This document shows, one piece after another, positions 27,923 through 36,651 of a stretch of DNA of 64,000 bases. How positions within the stretch are numbered: the stretch's first letter is position 1; each line of letters starts with the position of its first letter. Source of the DNA: Salinisphaera sp. T31B1 (GTDB taxonomy: Bacteria > Pseudomonadota > Gammaproteobacteria > Nevskiales > Salinisphaeraceae). Made by a program: the position numbers and the translations under genes. The notes under the pieces are model-generated. The model was given only the letters and a program-made list of their open reading frames with translations. It made no database searches and was not told where the DNA came from. Where the stretch lies: NCBI RefSeq assembly GCF_040361275.1, contig NZ_APNH01000003.1, positions 1-64,000 of the forward strand, read 5' to 3'.

Positions 27923-29011
27923 TCAGCCGCCGGTCGTCGGCTGATAGTTGGGCATGCGGATATCGACATAGGCTTCATCGCGTAGCTTGCGTAGCCACAG
28001 CTCGCCTTCTTCGCCGGACTTCTGCTCGCCGAGCGCCATGCGCGCCTGATTGCGCATGGCTTCGCGGGTCTGGTCGCGCTGGCGTCGATCCTCGACCTTG
28101 ATCAGCTCATAGCCTTCCTGGGTCTGGAAGATCTGGCTGACTTGGCCGTTGTTCAGCGAGGCAAGCTGACGCCGGCTGTTCGGGTCCAGCCGCGCCGGCT
28201 GCACCCAGCCGAGTTCGCCCCCCTGGTTGGCGGTCGCATTGTCGTCGGAGTATTCACGTGCCAAGGCCGCGAAATCGTCGCCTGCGGCCAGGCGCTCCTT
28301 GATCTGGCGTGCCAGTTCGCGGGTGCGCTGATCGTCGCGGATTTCGTTGGGCTTGAGCAGAATATGCCGGGCCTTGATCTCGTCGACCATCACGCGCTGG
28401 CCGCTGTCCAGCGGGGACTGACCGTCACCGCGCAGCGACTGGTTCTCCAGATACCGATCGACATCGTCATCGGTAACCACCACCTTCGACATGACTTCCT
28501 GGCGGCGCAGCTTCGAAACCATGAGCTCCTGCTGGACCTGCTCACGCAGCTGCGGCACCGTCATGGACGGATCGGCGGCCACGGCCTGATTGAACTGGGC
28601 CATGCTCATGTTGTTCTGCTGGGCAATGCGGGCGATGCCCTGGTCGATCTCCTGGTCGCTGACCTGGATGTTCTGTTCCTTGGCGCGCGCGACCTGGAGC
28701 TTGGTCATGATCAGCTGATCTAGGATCTGAGAGCGCAATACGTTCGGCGGCAACTGGTCGGCACGTCCACCGGAGCGTGCACGAACCTGGGCCACCGCCG
28801 AGTCGAGTTCGCTTTCGAGTACGACGTCGTCGCCGACCACGGCCACGATGCGGTCGATCGTCTGCGGGCCCTGCGGCGCCGCAGGCGCGGACTGCCCGGG
28901 CGACGACAGCAGGGAGAAATCGCTCAGCGAGCCCTGGGCAAACGCCGGGGCGGCGGCCAGTGTCAGGGGCAGCGCAGTCAGGGCGAGTCGGCGAAGGATA
29001 GTGTGTGTCAT
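27923..29011 (-). CDS. surA: Periplasmic chaperone SurA, single parvulin domain
   Basis: SurA escorts unfolded outer-membrane proteins to the BAM complex. A signal peptide (ALTALPLTLAAAPAFAQG) leads to the SurA N-domain (IDRIVAVVGDDVVLESELDSAVAQV; LDQLIMTKLQVARAKEQNIQVSD). One PpiC/parvulin domain follows (VDEIKARHILLKPNEIRDDQ … GGELGWVQPARLDP). At 362 aa it is shorter than E. coli SurA (428 aa): the first parvulin domain is absent and the N-domain runs directly into the P2-like one. It overlaps lptD by 4 nt. Confidence 0.94.
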   Translation of the reverse strand: MTHTILRRLALTALPLTLAAAPAFAQGSLSDFSLLSSPGQSAPAAPQGPQTIDRIVAVVGDDVVLESELDSAVAQVRARSGGRADQLPPNVLRSQILDQLIMTKLQVARAKEQNIQVSDQEIDQGIARIAQQNNMSMAQFNQAVAADPSMTVPQLREQVQQELMVSKLRRQEVMSKVVVTDDDVDRYLENQSLRGDGQSPLDSGQRVMVDEIKARHILLKPNEIRDDQRTRELARQIKERLAAGDDFAALAREYSDDNATANQGGELGWVQPARLDPNSRRQLASLNNGQVSQIFQTQEGYELIKVEDRRQRDQTREAMRNQARMALGEQKSGEEGELWLRKLRDEAYVDIRMPNYQPTTGG

Positions 29012-31449
29012 GGGAACCGGATGGTATCAAACGAGCTGTCGGAGCGACGACTGTTGTCGTTTGCGTCGTAGACGTCGTTATCGACGAACGAGCGCACGGT
29101 GTCGCCGAACTCGCCCAGGCCGTTGAGCACGAACTGGAACATGATGGCGTTATCGAACGAGCCATCGTCGTTGCCGACATAGCGGCGCCAGGCCACGCGG
29201 CCGGCCCAGCAGCACGACGGGCGATACTCCAATCCGGCCAGCGTCTCGACGTTTTGACTGCGTTCGAGCGAATAGTTCCAGCGCCCGAGTACATCGAGGT
29301 TGCCAGTCACCGGCGCGCGCACGCCTACCGCCGTCTGCTCCAGGCTTTCGTACTGGCCGGGGATGATGTCGATCTCGTTGTCGGTGCGGTCGGCGCGGCG
29401 CAGCGGGCGGAAGTCGCGATAGCGACGATACGCCAGGTCGAGCTGATAGCCGGTGTCGGTGGTGTAGCTGGCCGCGGCGATTGCACGATTGACCCGGCTG
29501 TCGTCCGGATCGTACTGGATAGTCGTCTGGGTACGGATATGCCGAGTCGGGCGCAGTTCGACGCCCGCCACGTAGTCGGAGCCGCGTTCGCCGTAGCCGA
29601 TCTCGCCCGAATTGGGCACGTTTACGCGCAGATCGCGAAAACCGGTCACGCGGCCCAGGTCGAACTTGGCCACGGTGCGCCCGTCGTCGGGCGAGATGAT
29701 TCTGGAGGTGAGTCCGATCGTGAGCTGATTGGCATCCCCGATACGGTCGTCGCCGACAAAGCGATTGTCGGCAAACAAGCGGTCGTAGTGCAGATCGGCG
29801 ACGCCGGAATCGAAAACGGGGATGTCGTCCTGGTTTTCATAGCCGGTATACAGATACTGCAGACGCGGTTCCAGGGTCTGGATCCAGCCGTCGCTGAATG
29901 CCCGTGCAAACCGTAGGCCGGTCTCCGCCCTGAACTGAGGGATGTCTCGGTAGAGCACGTCGTCGTTGTAGTCCGCGGCGTCGATACGGGTGGAGTCGTC
30001 GAACCCGCGCAAACGGTACTGAGTGATGCGGTAATTGGCCTCGCTGTCGGCATACCAGCCGCCGCGATCGATGCCCCACAGCAGACGCGGCTGTGCATCG
30101 ATACGGTAGGCGTCGATGTCGTCATCGCGCTTGAAGTTGGAAAATTCCGCGTTCAGACCCGCCCGGAAGGGCGATGACGGCGAGAGCAGTTCCAGCCGTG
30201 CCTGCGGCAGCCGCCGGTAGGGATCGTTGTCGAAGGCGCGATCGAAGTCGTCGTTGTCGTCCTTGGTGTTCTCGAGCGTCTGGAAGTCCTGGGCCAGCAG
30301 GGTGAAACGCACGCCGGTGTCAGCCATGGTCAGACGCACTGCCCGCTCGAGCTGCGAGCTGGAGGTGCGCGACAGATCCGAGCTCAGATCGTCGAAGTAC
30401 TGGTCGTCGCTGACCTTCGTATAGTTGGCCTGAATGCCGACATACGGATTGAACCGGCCGATATGTTCGTAGTGGAACAGGCTGCGGTCACTGCCGTATT
30501 CGTTGTCGCTAGGCAGGTATTCGCCGTCGAACTCGCCGGCGTGGTGTCTGTACAGGTAGCGGAACTGACCGCCGAGCTGCAGACCGCGATCGGCGAGAAT
30601 GCGCGGCACGATGGTCGCGTCGTAGTTGGGCGCGATGTTGATGTAATAGGGCACAGCCAGCTGAAAGCCGGAATCGCTGGTCGAGCCGATGGTCGGCGGC
30701 AGCACGCCGGTATGGCGCTTGTCGTCGATCGGGAAATTCAGATACGGGGAATAGAACACCGGCACGCCGTAAAAGCGCATGACGGAGTTGAACGCTTCAC
30801 CGCGGCCTTTCTCGCGATCGAGTTCGATCCGGTCGGCCGACAGCAGCCAGGCTTTGGTTTCGCCGGCACAGGTCGTGTAGTCGGCATCGGTCAGCTCGTA
30901 GTTGCCGCCGCCCAGGGCGGTCACGGTGCCGGCCTTGCCTCTCCCGCCGTTACTGGTGATCGAATAGGTCGCGGCGTTGAACTCGCCGGTCTCGTCGTCG
31001 ATCTGGACATCGCCGTTGTCGGCGGTCAGATAGATACCGGGCCGGTAGTAGCGCAACCCATCGCGAGCCTGGGCACGCCCGGTATTGCGATCGTAACGAA
31101 CGAACGGGGCCTCAAGCGCCTGGCCATCGCGTTCCAGACGAACGTTGCCGGTCGCTTCGGCGACCTCGTTCTGGAGGCTGGCCTGGTCGGCGACCAGCGT
31201 CGACTCCGCGCCGGCCTCGGGCAGGGCCATCGGCGGCGGCACCACGGGGCACCCCATTTCCGCTGCAATGCTAGGCTCTGCCACCAGCACGCCGGTCAGC
31301 ACCAGCGATGCTCCGAAGATAATTCGCCGGCCGACCGGGTTCGGGCGGCACCCACGGCCACCGAGACGACCGGAATGATCAATCAGGATACGAATCACGG
31401 CGGAATACTGGACCGGTTGGCGCGACGACGCATGACACGATCGAACCAT
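29008..31449 (-). CDS. lptD: LPS-assembly outer-membrane protein LptD
   Basis: LptD with LptE inserts lipopolysaccharide into the outer leaflet. The 813-aa product has a signal peptide late in the N-terminus (IIFGASLVLTGVLVAEPSIAAE), an OstA/LptA-like beta-jellyroll domain (LVADQASLQNEVAEATGNVRLERDGQALEAP) and a large barrel domain with aromatic-rich strands. The ATG at 31449 leaves a long n-region; a GTG 17 codons in could be the real start. amgK diverges from the same short intergenic stretch. It heads the lptD-surA-pdxA-rsmA block. Confidence 0.95.
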   Translation of the reverse strand: MVRSCHASSRQPVQYSAVIRILIDHSGRLGGRGCRPNPVGRRIIFGASLVLTGVLVAEPSIAAEMGCPVVPPPMALPEAGAESTLVADQASLQNEVAEATGNVRLERDGQALEAPFVRYDRNTGRAQARDGLRYYRPGIYLTADNGDVQIDDETGEFNAATYSITSNGGRGKAGTVTALGGGNYELTDADYTTCAGETKAWLLSADRIELDREKGRGEAFNSVMRFYGVPVFYSPYLNFPIDDKRHTGVLPPTIGSTSDSGFQLAVPYYINIAPNYDATIVPRILADRGLQLGGQFRYLYRHHAGEFDGEYLPSDNEYGSDRSLFHYEHIGRFNPYVGIQANYTKVSDDQYFDDLSSDLSRTSSSQLERAVRLTMADTGVRFTLLAQDFQTLENTKDDNDDFDRAFDNDPYRRLPQARLELLSPSSPFRAGLNAEFSNFKRDDDIDAYRIDAQPRLLWGIDRGGWYADSEANYRITQYRLRGFDDSTRIDAADYNDDVLYRDIPQFRAETGLRFARAFSDGWIQTLEPRLQYLYTGYENQDDIPVFDSGVADLHYDRLFADNRFVGDDRIGDANQLTIGLTSRIISPDDGRTVAKFDLGRVTGFRDLRVNVPNSGEIGYGERGSDYVAGVELRPTRHIRTQTTIQYDPDDSRVNRAIAAASYTTDTGYQLDLAYRRYRDFRPLRRADRTDNEIDIIPGQYESLEQTAVGVRAPVTGNLDVLGRWNYSLERSQNVETLAGLEYRPSCCWAGRVAWRRYVGNDDGSFDNAIMFQFVLNGLGEFGDTVRSFVDNDVYDANDNSRRSDSSFDTIRFP

Positions 31450-31580
31450 CGCGGCGCCGCAATAAGCGATTGTGTTCGCAAGCGAACCCCCTGTCGGCTC
31501 CGATTATGCGCACGCACGCGCCCCCCCGCAATGCGCGAAGCGTCGGACACAGGTGCGGGTGGACTGCCGGGCCTGCTGTC

Positions 31581-32570
31581 TTGAGCGGCGACAGCGATCC
31601 CCGTCGGACCGCGCTCCAAGGCTGGGTGGAGACGCAATTGGGCGAGCGGCTCGATTGGACGGTGGCCTCGGCCGATGCGTCCTTCCGTCGATATTTCCGT
31701 GCCAGCGCGCAGCGCGACGGCCAGCCCGTCTCCTGGATCGCCATGGACGCGCCGCCCGAGCGTGAGAACAACGCCGCGTTCGTGGCCATTGCCGGGTTGA
31801 TGGCCAAGGCCGGTCTGAACGTGCCGCGGGTGCTGGCCCACGAGACGTCGCAGGGCTTTCTGCTGCTGACCGACCTGGGCACGCGCACCTATCTGGATGT
31901 GCTCGACGACGACAACGCCGATGCCCTGTTCGGCGCGGCGGTGGGCGCGCTGCTCGACTGGCAGGCCGCCAGCCGAGCGTCGATGCTGCCCGACTACGAT
32001 CGAGCCACGCTCGCCGCCGAGCTGGCGTTGTTCACCGATTGGTATCTGCCGTATCACCTCGATCATGCGCCGACCGCTGGCGAACGGGCCGATATCCAGA
32101 CCGCGTTCGAGTTCATCCTCGACAACGTCTGTGCCCAGCCGCGCGTATTCGTGCATCGTGACTTCATGCCGCGCAATCTGATGATCAGCGACCCCCTGCC
32201 GGGTGTACTCGACTTCCAGGACGCGCGCTACGGCCCGGTGACCTACGATATCGCCAGCCTGTTCCGCGATGCGTTCATCAGCTGGCCGGCCGATCGGATC
32301 GACGGCTGGGTGCGCCACTACTGGGACGCCGCGCGGCAGCGCGGGATACCGGTGGGCCAGGATCATGCGCAATTCGTCACCGATCTGACGCTCATGAGCG
32401 CCCAGCGGCACCTGAAGGTGCTCGGTATTTTTGCGCGTATCGCCTATCGCGATGGCAAGCCGCGGTATCTGGCCGACACACCGCGTTTTGTTCGTTATCT
32501 TGAGCCGGCCGTGGCCCGTTTCGACGCGCTCGCGCCACTGGGCCCGCTGCTGGCAAGGCAGCCGGCATGA
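31581..32570 (+). CDS. amgK: N-acetylmuramate/N-acetylglucosamine kinase AmgK
   Basis: AmgK phosphorylates recycled MurNAc and GlcNAc at the anomeric carbon, feeding MurU. The kinase fold shows SADASFRRYFRAS, the adenine region (LLLTDLGTRTYLDVL), the catalytic HRDFMPRNLM and the metal-binding LDFQDARYGPVTYDIASL. The TTG at 31581 gives 329 aa, aligned with Pseudomonas AmgK. In-frame ATGs at 31506 and 31470 give longer forms, so the start is uncertain. It overlaps murU by 4 nt. This pathway bypasses de novo UDP-MurNAc synthesis, the fosfomycin target. Confidence 0.92.
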   Translation: MSGDSDPRRTALQGWVETQLGERLDWTVASADASFRRYFRASAQRDGQPVSWIAMDAPPERENNAAFVAIAGLMAKAGLNVPRVLAHETSQGFLLLTDLGTRTYLDVLDDDNADALFGAAVGALLDWQAASRASMLPDYDRATLAAELALFTDWYLPYHLDHAPTAGERADIQTAFEFILDNVCAQPRVFVHRDFMPRNLMISDPLPGVLDFQDARYGPVTYDIASLFRDAFISWPADRIDGWVRHYWDAARQRGIPVGQDHAQFVTDLTLMSAQRHLKVLGIFARIAYRDGKPRYLADTPRFVRYLEPAVARFDALAPLGPLLARQPA

Positions 32571-33256
32571 AGGCGATGATCCTGGCGGCCGGCCGCGGCG
32601 AGCGCCTGCGCCCGCTCACCGATATCACCCCCAAGCCGTTGATCGACGTCGGCGGCGTGCCCTTGATCGGCCACCATCTGCGCGCGCTGGCGCGTGCCGG
32701 CTTCGCCGAGGTGGTGATCAATGTCGCCTGGCTGGCCGATCGGATCGTCGACGCGCTCGGCGACGGGGCCGACTGGGGGCTGTCGATCCGCTACAGCTAC
32801 GAAACGCCGGGAGAACTGGATACCGGCGGCGGCGTGCGGCGCGCGCTGGCCCTGTTGGGCGACGCCCCGTTCGTGCTGATCAGTGCGGATGTCTATAGCG
32901 ATTTCGACTATGCCGGGTTGCCGGTCCTCGCACCGGACATCGACATGCACACCGTGCTGGTCGTCAACCCGCCGCATCACCCGGCGGGCGATTTCGCGCT
33001 GGCCGGCGGGCGTGATGGGGGAGTGCTGACGCTGGGGCCGCCGTGCCTGACCTATGGCGGTATCGGCGTCTACAGGCCCAGCCTCTTTAAGGGTGAAGAG
33101 AGCGCGCGTTTCGCCCTGGTGTCGGTCATGCGTCGCGCGATCTCGGCCGGTCGCGCCACCGGCCAGCGCCATGCCGGCGTGTGGGTGGACGTCGGGCGTG
33201 CGAGTGCATTGGATCACGCGCGGGCGCTGGCCGGTCAAGCCGGGTTTTCAGCGTGA
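32567..33256 (+). CDS. murU: MurNAc alpha-1-phosphate uridylyltransferase MurU
   Basis: MurU converts MurNAc-1-phosphate and UTP to UDP-MurNAc, completing the anabolic recycling route. The 229-aa product has the nucleotidyltransferase signature MILAAGRGERLRPLTDITPKPL and the metal-binding FVLISADVYSDFDYAG. It ends WVDVGRASALDHARAL. It starts inside the amgK stop, the same gene order as in Pseudomonas. A short gap follows before the lipoprotein gene. Confidence 0.94.
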   Translation: MKAMILAAGRGERLRPLTDITPKPLIDVGGVPLIGHHLRALARAGFAEVVINVAWLADRIVDALGDGADWGLSIRYSYETPGELDTGGGVRRALALLGDAPFVLISADVYSDFDYAGLPVLAPDIDMHTVLVVNPPHHPAGDFALAGGRDGGVLTLGPPCLTYGGIGVYRPSLFKGEESARFALVSVMRRAISAGRATGQRHAGVWVDVGRASALDHARALAGQAGFSA

Positions 33257-33355
33257 TGCCGCGGCACTGTTAGAATCCGGCGGTCCGCGCCGTCTTGGCT
33301 CGGGCGGCTGCGGTCTCCGCGGCCGGTTCGTCGATCATCGAAACGGAGATGCCGA

Positions 33356-33835
33356 ATGTCGGCCAGTCGCCATAATTGCCATTGCCGCGGGTCGGTACGC
33401 GCGTTGTCATACATGTGCCTCGCCGGTCTCGCCCTGGCGATCGTCGTGCTCGCAGGCTGTGCCAGTGCGCCCACGGGCGCGCCGAGCGCGCCGGACGAAA
33501 GCGTGCTGCAGCCGGCCGAACAGGCCCTGGCCAAGGCCCGTGCCGCCCAGGCCGACACCTTCGCTCCGCGTGCCGTGGACGCCGCCCGCCGGCGTATCGC
33601 CACTGCGCGCGACATCCTCTATACCGCCGCACTGGCACGCCGCCCGCTGACCGATGAGGAAAGCGGCCGTGTCGATCAGCTGGTCGACGCCGCCGAACTC
33701 GATGCGCGTTCGGCCTTGGTCGAAACCCAGGCCAAGGCGGTCGAGACCAAGCTCGACGAGCTGCGTAGCGGCGGTGGCAGTGCGCCTGCGAGTCATGCCG
33801 GCGGCTCCGCCGGTGCCATGGGAGTTTCGCCGTGA
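33356..33835 (+). CDS. DUF4398-like lipoprotein
   Basis: The 159-aa product has a lipobox (VVLAGC) in a long N-terminus and a helical body (LQPAEQALAKARAAQADTFAPRAVDAARRRIATARDILY; ELDARSALVETQAKAVETKLDEL). This Ala-rich helical pattern after a lipoprotein signal is typical of DUF4398 proteins, often paired with OmpA-like proteins. Start ATG 33356 lies 7 nt from GGAG. It overlaps the next gene by 4 nt. It is probably an envelope protein at the outer membrane; the function is unknown. Confidence 0.82.
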   Translation: MSASRHNCHCRGSVRALSYMCLAGLALAIVVLAGCASAPTGAPSAPDESVLQPAEQALAKARAAQADTFAPRAVDAARRRIATARDILYTAALARRPLTDEESGRVDQLVDAAELDARSALVETQAKAVETKLDELRSGGGSAPASHAGGSAGAMGVSP

Positions 33836-34815
33836 AGCGTGTGATCGTATTGAGCCTCGGACTGTTGCCGCTGGTGACGGGCTGTTCGATCTTCCAGGCC
33901 GATCCGGTCCCGCCGAGCCCGGCCCTGGTCGGCGTCAGTGGGCAGGATGCCGCCTGGGCGAGCCAGATCAAACGGCGCCCCGATGGCGCCAGCTTCGAGC
34001 CGTTGGTCGATGCGCGTGAGGCGGTCGAGCAGGCCCGCAGCCAGCCGCAGGTCGAATCCTTTGACGCGCAGTCGCTAGCCGACGCCGAACAGGCACTGGC
34101 CAGCGCCGAGGCTGGTTGGCAGCCGCTGGCCGAGGCCAAGCGTCGTCCCGCGGACAAGCTCGCCGCCGTCGCCGACGACGCCCATCGGGCACAGCGCCTG
34201 GCCGAGATCGCGCGCTATACCGCGGTGCGCGAAATCAAGCTCAAGGAGTTGCTCGCGCTCAACGAGCAGATCGAGCAGCAGCAGGCGCGTACGGCGCCGG
34301 TTCGTGGTGGCTCGGGCATCGCGCGCGGCGCCGCCGGCGCGGACAACCTCATCGGCCAGCGTGTCGTGCCCGATCGGCTGGGTGATATCGAATTCCAGAC
34401 CGGAACCGCCCGCTTGACCGGTCCGTCACAGGCCGTGGTCCAGCGTCTGGCGGCCTTGATGAAAAACAATCCCGACTACGGCGTCGCCGTATTCGGGCAT
34501 ACCGACAACATGGGCCCGTCAGACGCCTCGCTTGAACGTTTCGTCCAGGCCAATCCCGGACTGGAGGAGCAGGCGCCTACCCGCGAGCAGCAGGTGCGTG
34601 CATTCAACCTCGCGCTGTCAGCCGCGCGGGCGCGTGCCGTTGCCCAGACGCTGGTCAACGACGGCGTGGAAGCTCGGCGTATCGGCGCCCGGGGTTTCGG
34701 TGATACCCGCCCGGTAGCCGCCAACAACACGGCCGACGGCCGGCGTGCCAATCGCCGTATTGAGGCGATCATCGTGCCAGGGCCGGACAGTCAGGCGGCC
34801 CGACAGGGCGGCTGA
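33832..34815 (+). CDS. OmpA-family lipoprotein
   Basis: The 327-aa product has a lipoprotein signal (LLPLVTGC, Cys at about 18) and a helical DUF4398-like region (about 60-155; EAVEQARSQPQVESF, AEQALASAEAGWQPLAEAKR). An OmpA-type peptidoglycan-binding domain closes it (about 180-320; IEFQTGTARLTGPSQAV, VAVFGHTDNMG, LSAARARAVAQTLVNDGV, NRRIEAII). A loop insert of about 20 residues follows GHTDN. It should tether outer membrane to peptidoglycan. It forms a pair with the upstream lipoprotein, start overlapping its stop. Confidence 0.9.
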   Translation: MKRVIVLSLGLLPLVTGCSIFQADPVPPSPALVGVSGQDAAWASQIKRRPDGASFEPLVDAREAVEQARSQPQVESFDAQSLADAEQALASAEAGWQPLAEAKRRPADKLAAVADDAHRAQRLAEIARYTAVREIKLKELLALNEQIEQQQARTAPVRGGSGIARGAAGADNLIGQRVVPDRLGDIEFQTGTARLTGPSQAVVQRLAALMKNNPDYGVAVFGHTDNMGPSDASLERFVQANPGLEEQAPTREQQVRAFNLALSAARARAVAQTLVNDGVEARRIGARGFGDTRPVAANNTADGRRANRRIEAIIVPGPDSQAARQGG

Positions 34816-35058
34816 CCGGAATCACGCGGACGGTCCGTTGTCCGACCGGGCCGCCGTCGGCCGAGCGCCTGCGCAGGCCGATCGACGGTGGACAGGTTTG
34901 ACCGGCGTCCGCCAAGGCGCGCACATGGCGCAACGCGCGCCGGGACTACCCGGGCCAGCAGGCATGCCGGCAGCGTGTGTCGGCACGCGGGCAGCATCGG
35001 CTGGCGGGCACGGGCACGACTCGGCGCGCACCAGATGCCGGCCGTGGACATTGTCGCG

Positions 35059-35676
35059 CTAGAGGCTTCGGATCACGCCGACGGCCAAGCCTTCGAGCAC
35101 CAATGTCTCGCGGCGCGTATCCACCACGATATCCGTGTACTGCGGGTTGGCGGCGACCAGGCGGGCGATATGCCCCTGGCGCGACAGGCGTTTGACCGTG
35201 ACCTCGTCGTCCCATCGAAACACGGCGATGTCGCCATCGCGTACATCGCTAGCGCGGCGGACGCCGAGCAGGTCGCCGTCGAGTATACCTGCATCGATCA
35301 TGCTGTCGCCGGTGACTCTCAACAGGTAATCCGGTGCCTGCAAAAACAGACCGGCATCGATCTGGCAATGACGCTCGACGTGTTCGACCGCCAGAATCGG
35401 CTCACCGGCGGCCACCCGGCCGACGACAGCCAGCGACAAGGGCGCCGCGCTGGCAGATGTATCGTCCTCGATCAGCCGAATGCTGCGGCTGCGGTTGGGG
35501 CTGAGCTCGATGGCCCCTTTTCTCGCGAGCGTGCGCAGATGGGCCTGTGCCGCATTGGCCGAGGCAAACCCGAGGGCCTGTGCGATTTCAGCTCGCGTGG
35601 GCGGCGTCTGCCGTTCGGCAATGGTTTGGCGTATGAAATCGAACACACGCCGCTGCTTATCGCTGAGAGGCTCCAT
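35059..35676 (-). CDS. lexA: SOS repressor LexA
   Basis: LexA represses DNA-damage genes until RecA filaments trigger self-cleavage. The 205-aa product starts MEPLSDKQRRVFDFIRQTI, not at upstream in-frame codons. A winged-helix DNA-binding domain (about 1-68) is followed by the cleavage site A90-G91 (VAAGEPI) and the Ser125/Lys162 dyad (TGDSM; VTVKR). An SOS box lies 1 nt upstream of the ATG, so the gene is autoregulated. There is no Shine-Dalgarno, and the promoter places the transcript start at about the ATG. Confidence 0.96.
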   Translation of the reverse strand: MEPLSDKQRRVFDFIRQTIAERQTPPTRAEIAQALGFASANAAQAHLRTLARKGAIELSPNRSRSIRLIEDDTSASAAPLSLAVVGRVAAGEPILAVEHVERHCQIDAGLFLQAPDYLLRVTGDSMIDAGILDGDLLGVRRASDVRDGDIAVFRWDDEVTVKRLSRQGHIARLVAANPQYTDIVVDTRRETLVLEGLAVGVIRSL

Positions 35677-35677
35677 G

Positions 35678-35693
35678 CTGTAAATATATCCAG
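35678..35693. promoter_or_regulatory. SOS box (LexA operator) at the lexA start
   Basis: CTGT-N8-CCAG at 35678-35693 differs by one base from the CTGT-N8-ACAG LexA consensus of gammaproteobacteria. It ends 1 nt before the lexA start codon and contains the presumed lexA -10 element, so LexA binding would block its own promoter. Confidence 0.85.
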
Positions 35694-35712
35694 TTGGGGT
35701 GCTCGGTTGCAA
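35683..35712 (-). promoter_or_regulatory. lexA promoter, predicted leaderless transcript
   Basis: On the minus strand, -35 TTGCAA (35707-35712) and -10 TATATT (35683-35688) are 18 nt apart. A start site 6-7 nt below the -10 falls on or next to the A of the lexA ATG (35676), so the mRNA may have no leader. The -10 lies inside the SOS box. Confidence 0.6.
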
Positions 35713-35736
35713 TAGTCTTGACACTTGCAAAAATAT

Positions 35737-35766
35737 TTGACAACGCCCGTCGGCTGTCCATAGAAT
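35737..35766 (+). promoter_or_regulatory. Phasin gene promoter
   Basis: TTGACA (35737-35742) and TAGAAT (35761-35766) are 18 nt apart, a strong sigma-70-type match about 60 nt upstream of the phasin ATG, with a CAGGAGGG ribosome-binding site between. Confidence 0.65.
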
Positions 35767-35824
35767 TGCGTCATTGCTGCAGCGCAGCAAAGCAATAATT
35801 ATTTTTTCAGGAGGGCTTTCGAGC

Positions 35825-36559
35825 ATGAATATTCAGAACATCGTTGCCGACGTTCGCAGCCGTGTCGAAACCGCCGGTCGCAATTACCAGGACGCCTTCA
35901 AGGCGTATGTCGATGCGCAGCGTAAGGCGGTCGGCGTGGTCACCAAGAACGGCCAGACCCTGGCCAACACCGAGATCGGCGCCGCCAAGAACGTGTTTGC
36001 CGCCGCTCGTGCAAGCTTCGACAAGGCGCGAGCCGACGGCGTTCGCAAAGTCGCTCGCAGCCCCCAGGCCTACGTGCCCAATGGGCGCGACCAGATCGTG
36101 TCGGCCTATAAGGATACGATCGATCTGCTGGTTCGTACCGGCAACGAGCTGACGGATGTCGTGAGCAGCGGCTACAAGAGCGTGCTCGGCAAGCTCGGGA
36201 GCACCCCGGCGTCAACGACGCGCACGACCAAGGGCAAGAGCAAGTCCGTATCGACCAGCGCTCGGTCGACTGCCGCCAAACGCGCCTCCGGTGGATCGAA
36301 CGGCACCGCCAAGCGTGCAAGCGCGGGTACGAGCACAACGACGGCCAAGCGCAAGACCGCGTCGACGCGCAAGCGCTCGAGCACAGCCGGTACGGCCAAG
36401 GCATCGAGCACGACCAAGTCGTCGACCACGGCCAAGAAGGCTAGCCCGGCGACGAAGTCGGCCCCGCGCAAGCGCAAGGCCTCGACCAAGACGAGTGCTT
36501 CGCAGGCCTCCGCACCGGCTCCGACCAGCAACGACAGCAGCAGCGACAGCGCCTCGTAA
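35825..36559 (+). CDS. Phasin-family protein with histone-H1-like C-terminal tail
   Basis: The ATG at 35825 follows CAGGAGGG and gives 244 aa. Residues 1-115 resemble phasins, the amphipathic helical proteins that coat polyhydroxyalkanoate granules (VRSRVETAGRNYQDAFKAYVDAQRKAVGVVTKNGQTLANTE; ARASFDKARADGVRKVA). From about 130 onward it is almost only Lys, Ala, Ser, Thr and Arg, like bacterial H1/AlgP-type tails that bind DNA. A role linking granules to the nucleoid, as in PhaM, is possible. No PHA synthase is in the window. A bidirectional terminator follows. Confidence 0.85.
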   Translation: MNIQNIVADVRSRVETAGRNYQDAFKAYVDAQRKAVGVVTKNGQTLANTEIGAAKNVFAAARASFDKARADGVRKVARSPQAYVPNGRDQIVSAYKDTIDLLVRTGNELTDVVSSGYKSVLGKLGSTPASTTRTTKGKSKSVSTSARSTAAKRASGGSNGTAKRASAGTSTTTAKRKTASTRKRSSTAGTAKASSTTKSSTTAKKASPATKSAPRKRKASTKTSASQASAPAPTSNDSSSDSAS

Positions 36560-36577
36560 GAGTCGTCATCGTTGACA

Positions 36578-36614
36578 CAAAAAGCCCGGTCACCGCGAGG
36601 TGGCCGGGCTTTTT
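36578..36614. terminator. Bidirectional terminator between the phasin and MECR-like genes
   Basis: AAAAAGCCCGGTCACC pairs with GGTGGCCGGGCTTTTT with one or two mismatches around a CGCGA loop. T-runs are available on both strands, so it can end both the phasin transcript (+) and the converging reductase gene (-). Confidence 0.85.
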
Positions 36615-36651
36615 CATGTCCTGCTCAAGGCGCCGTGGCCGGCCGCTGCGG

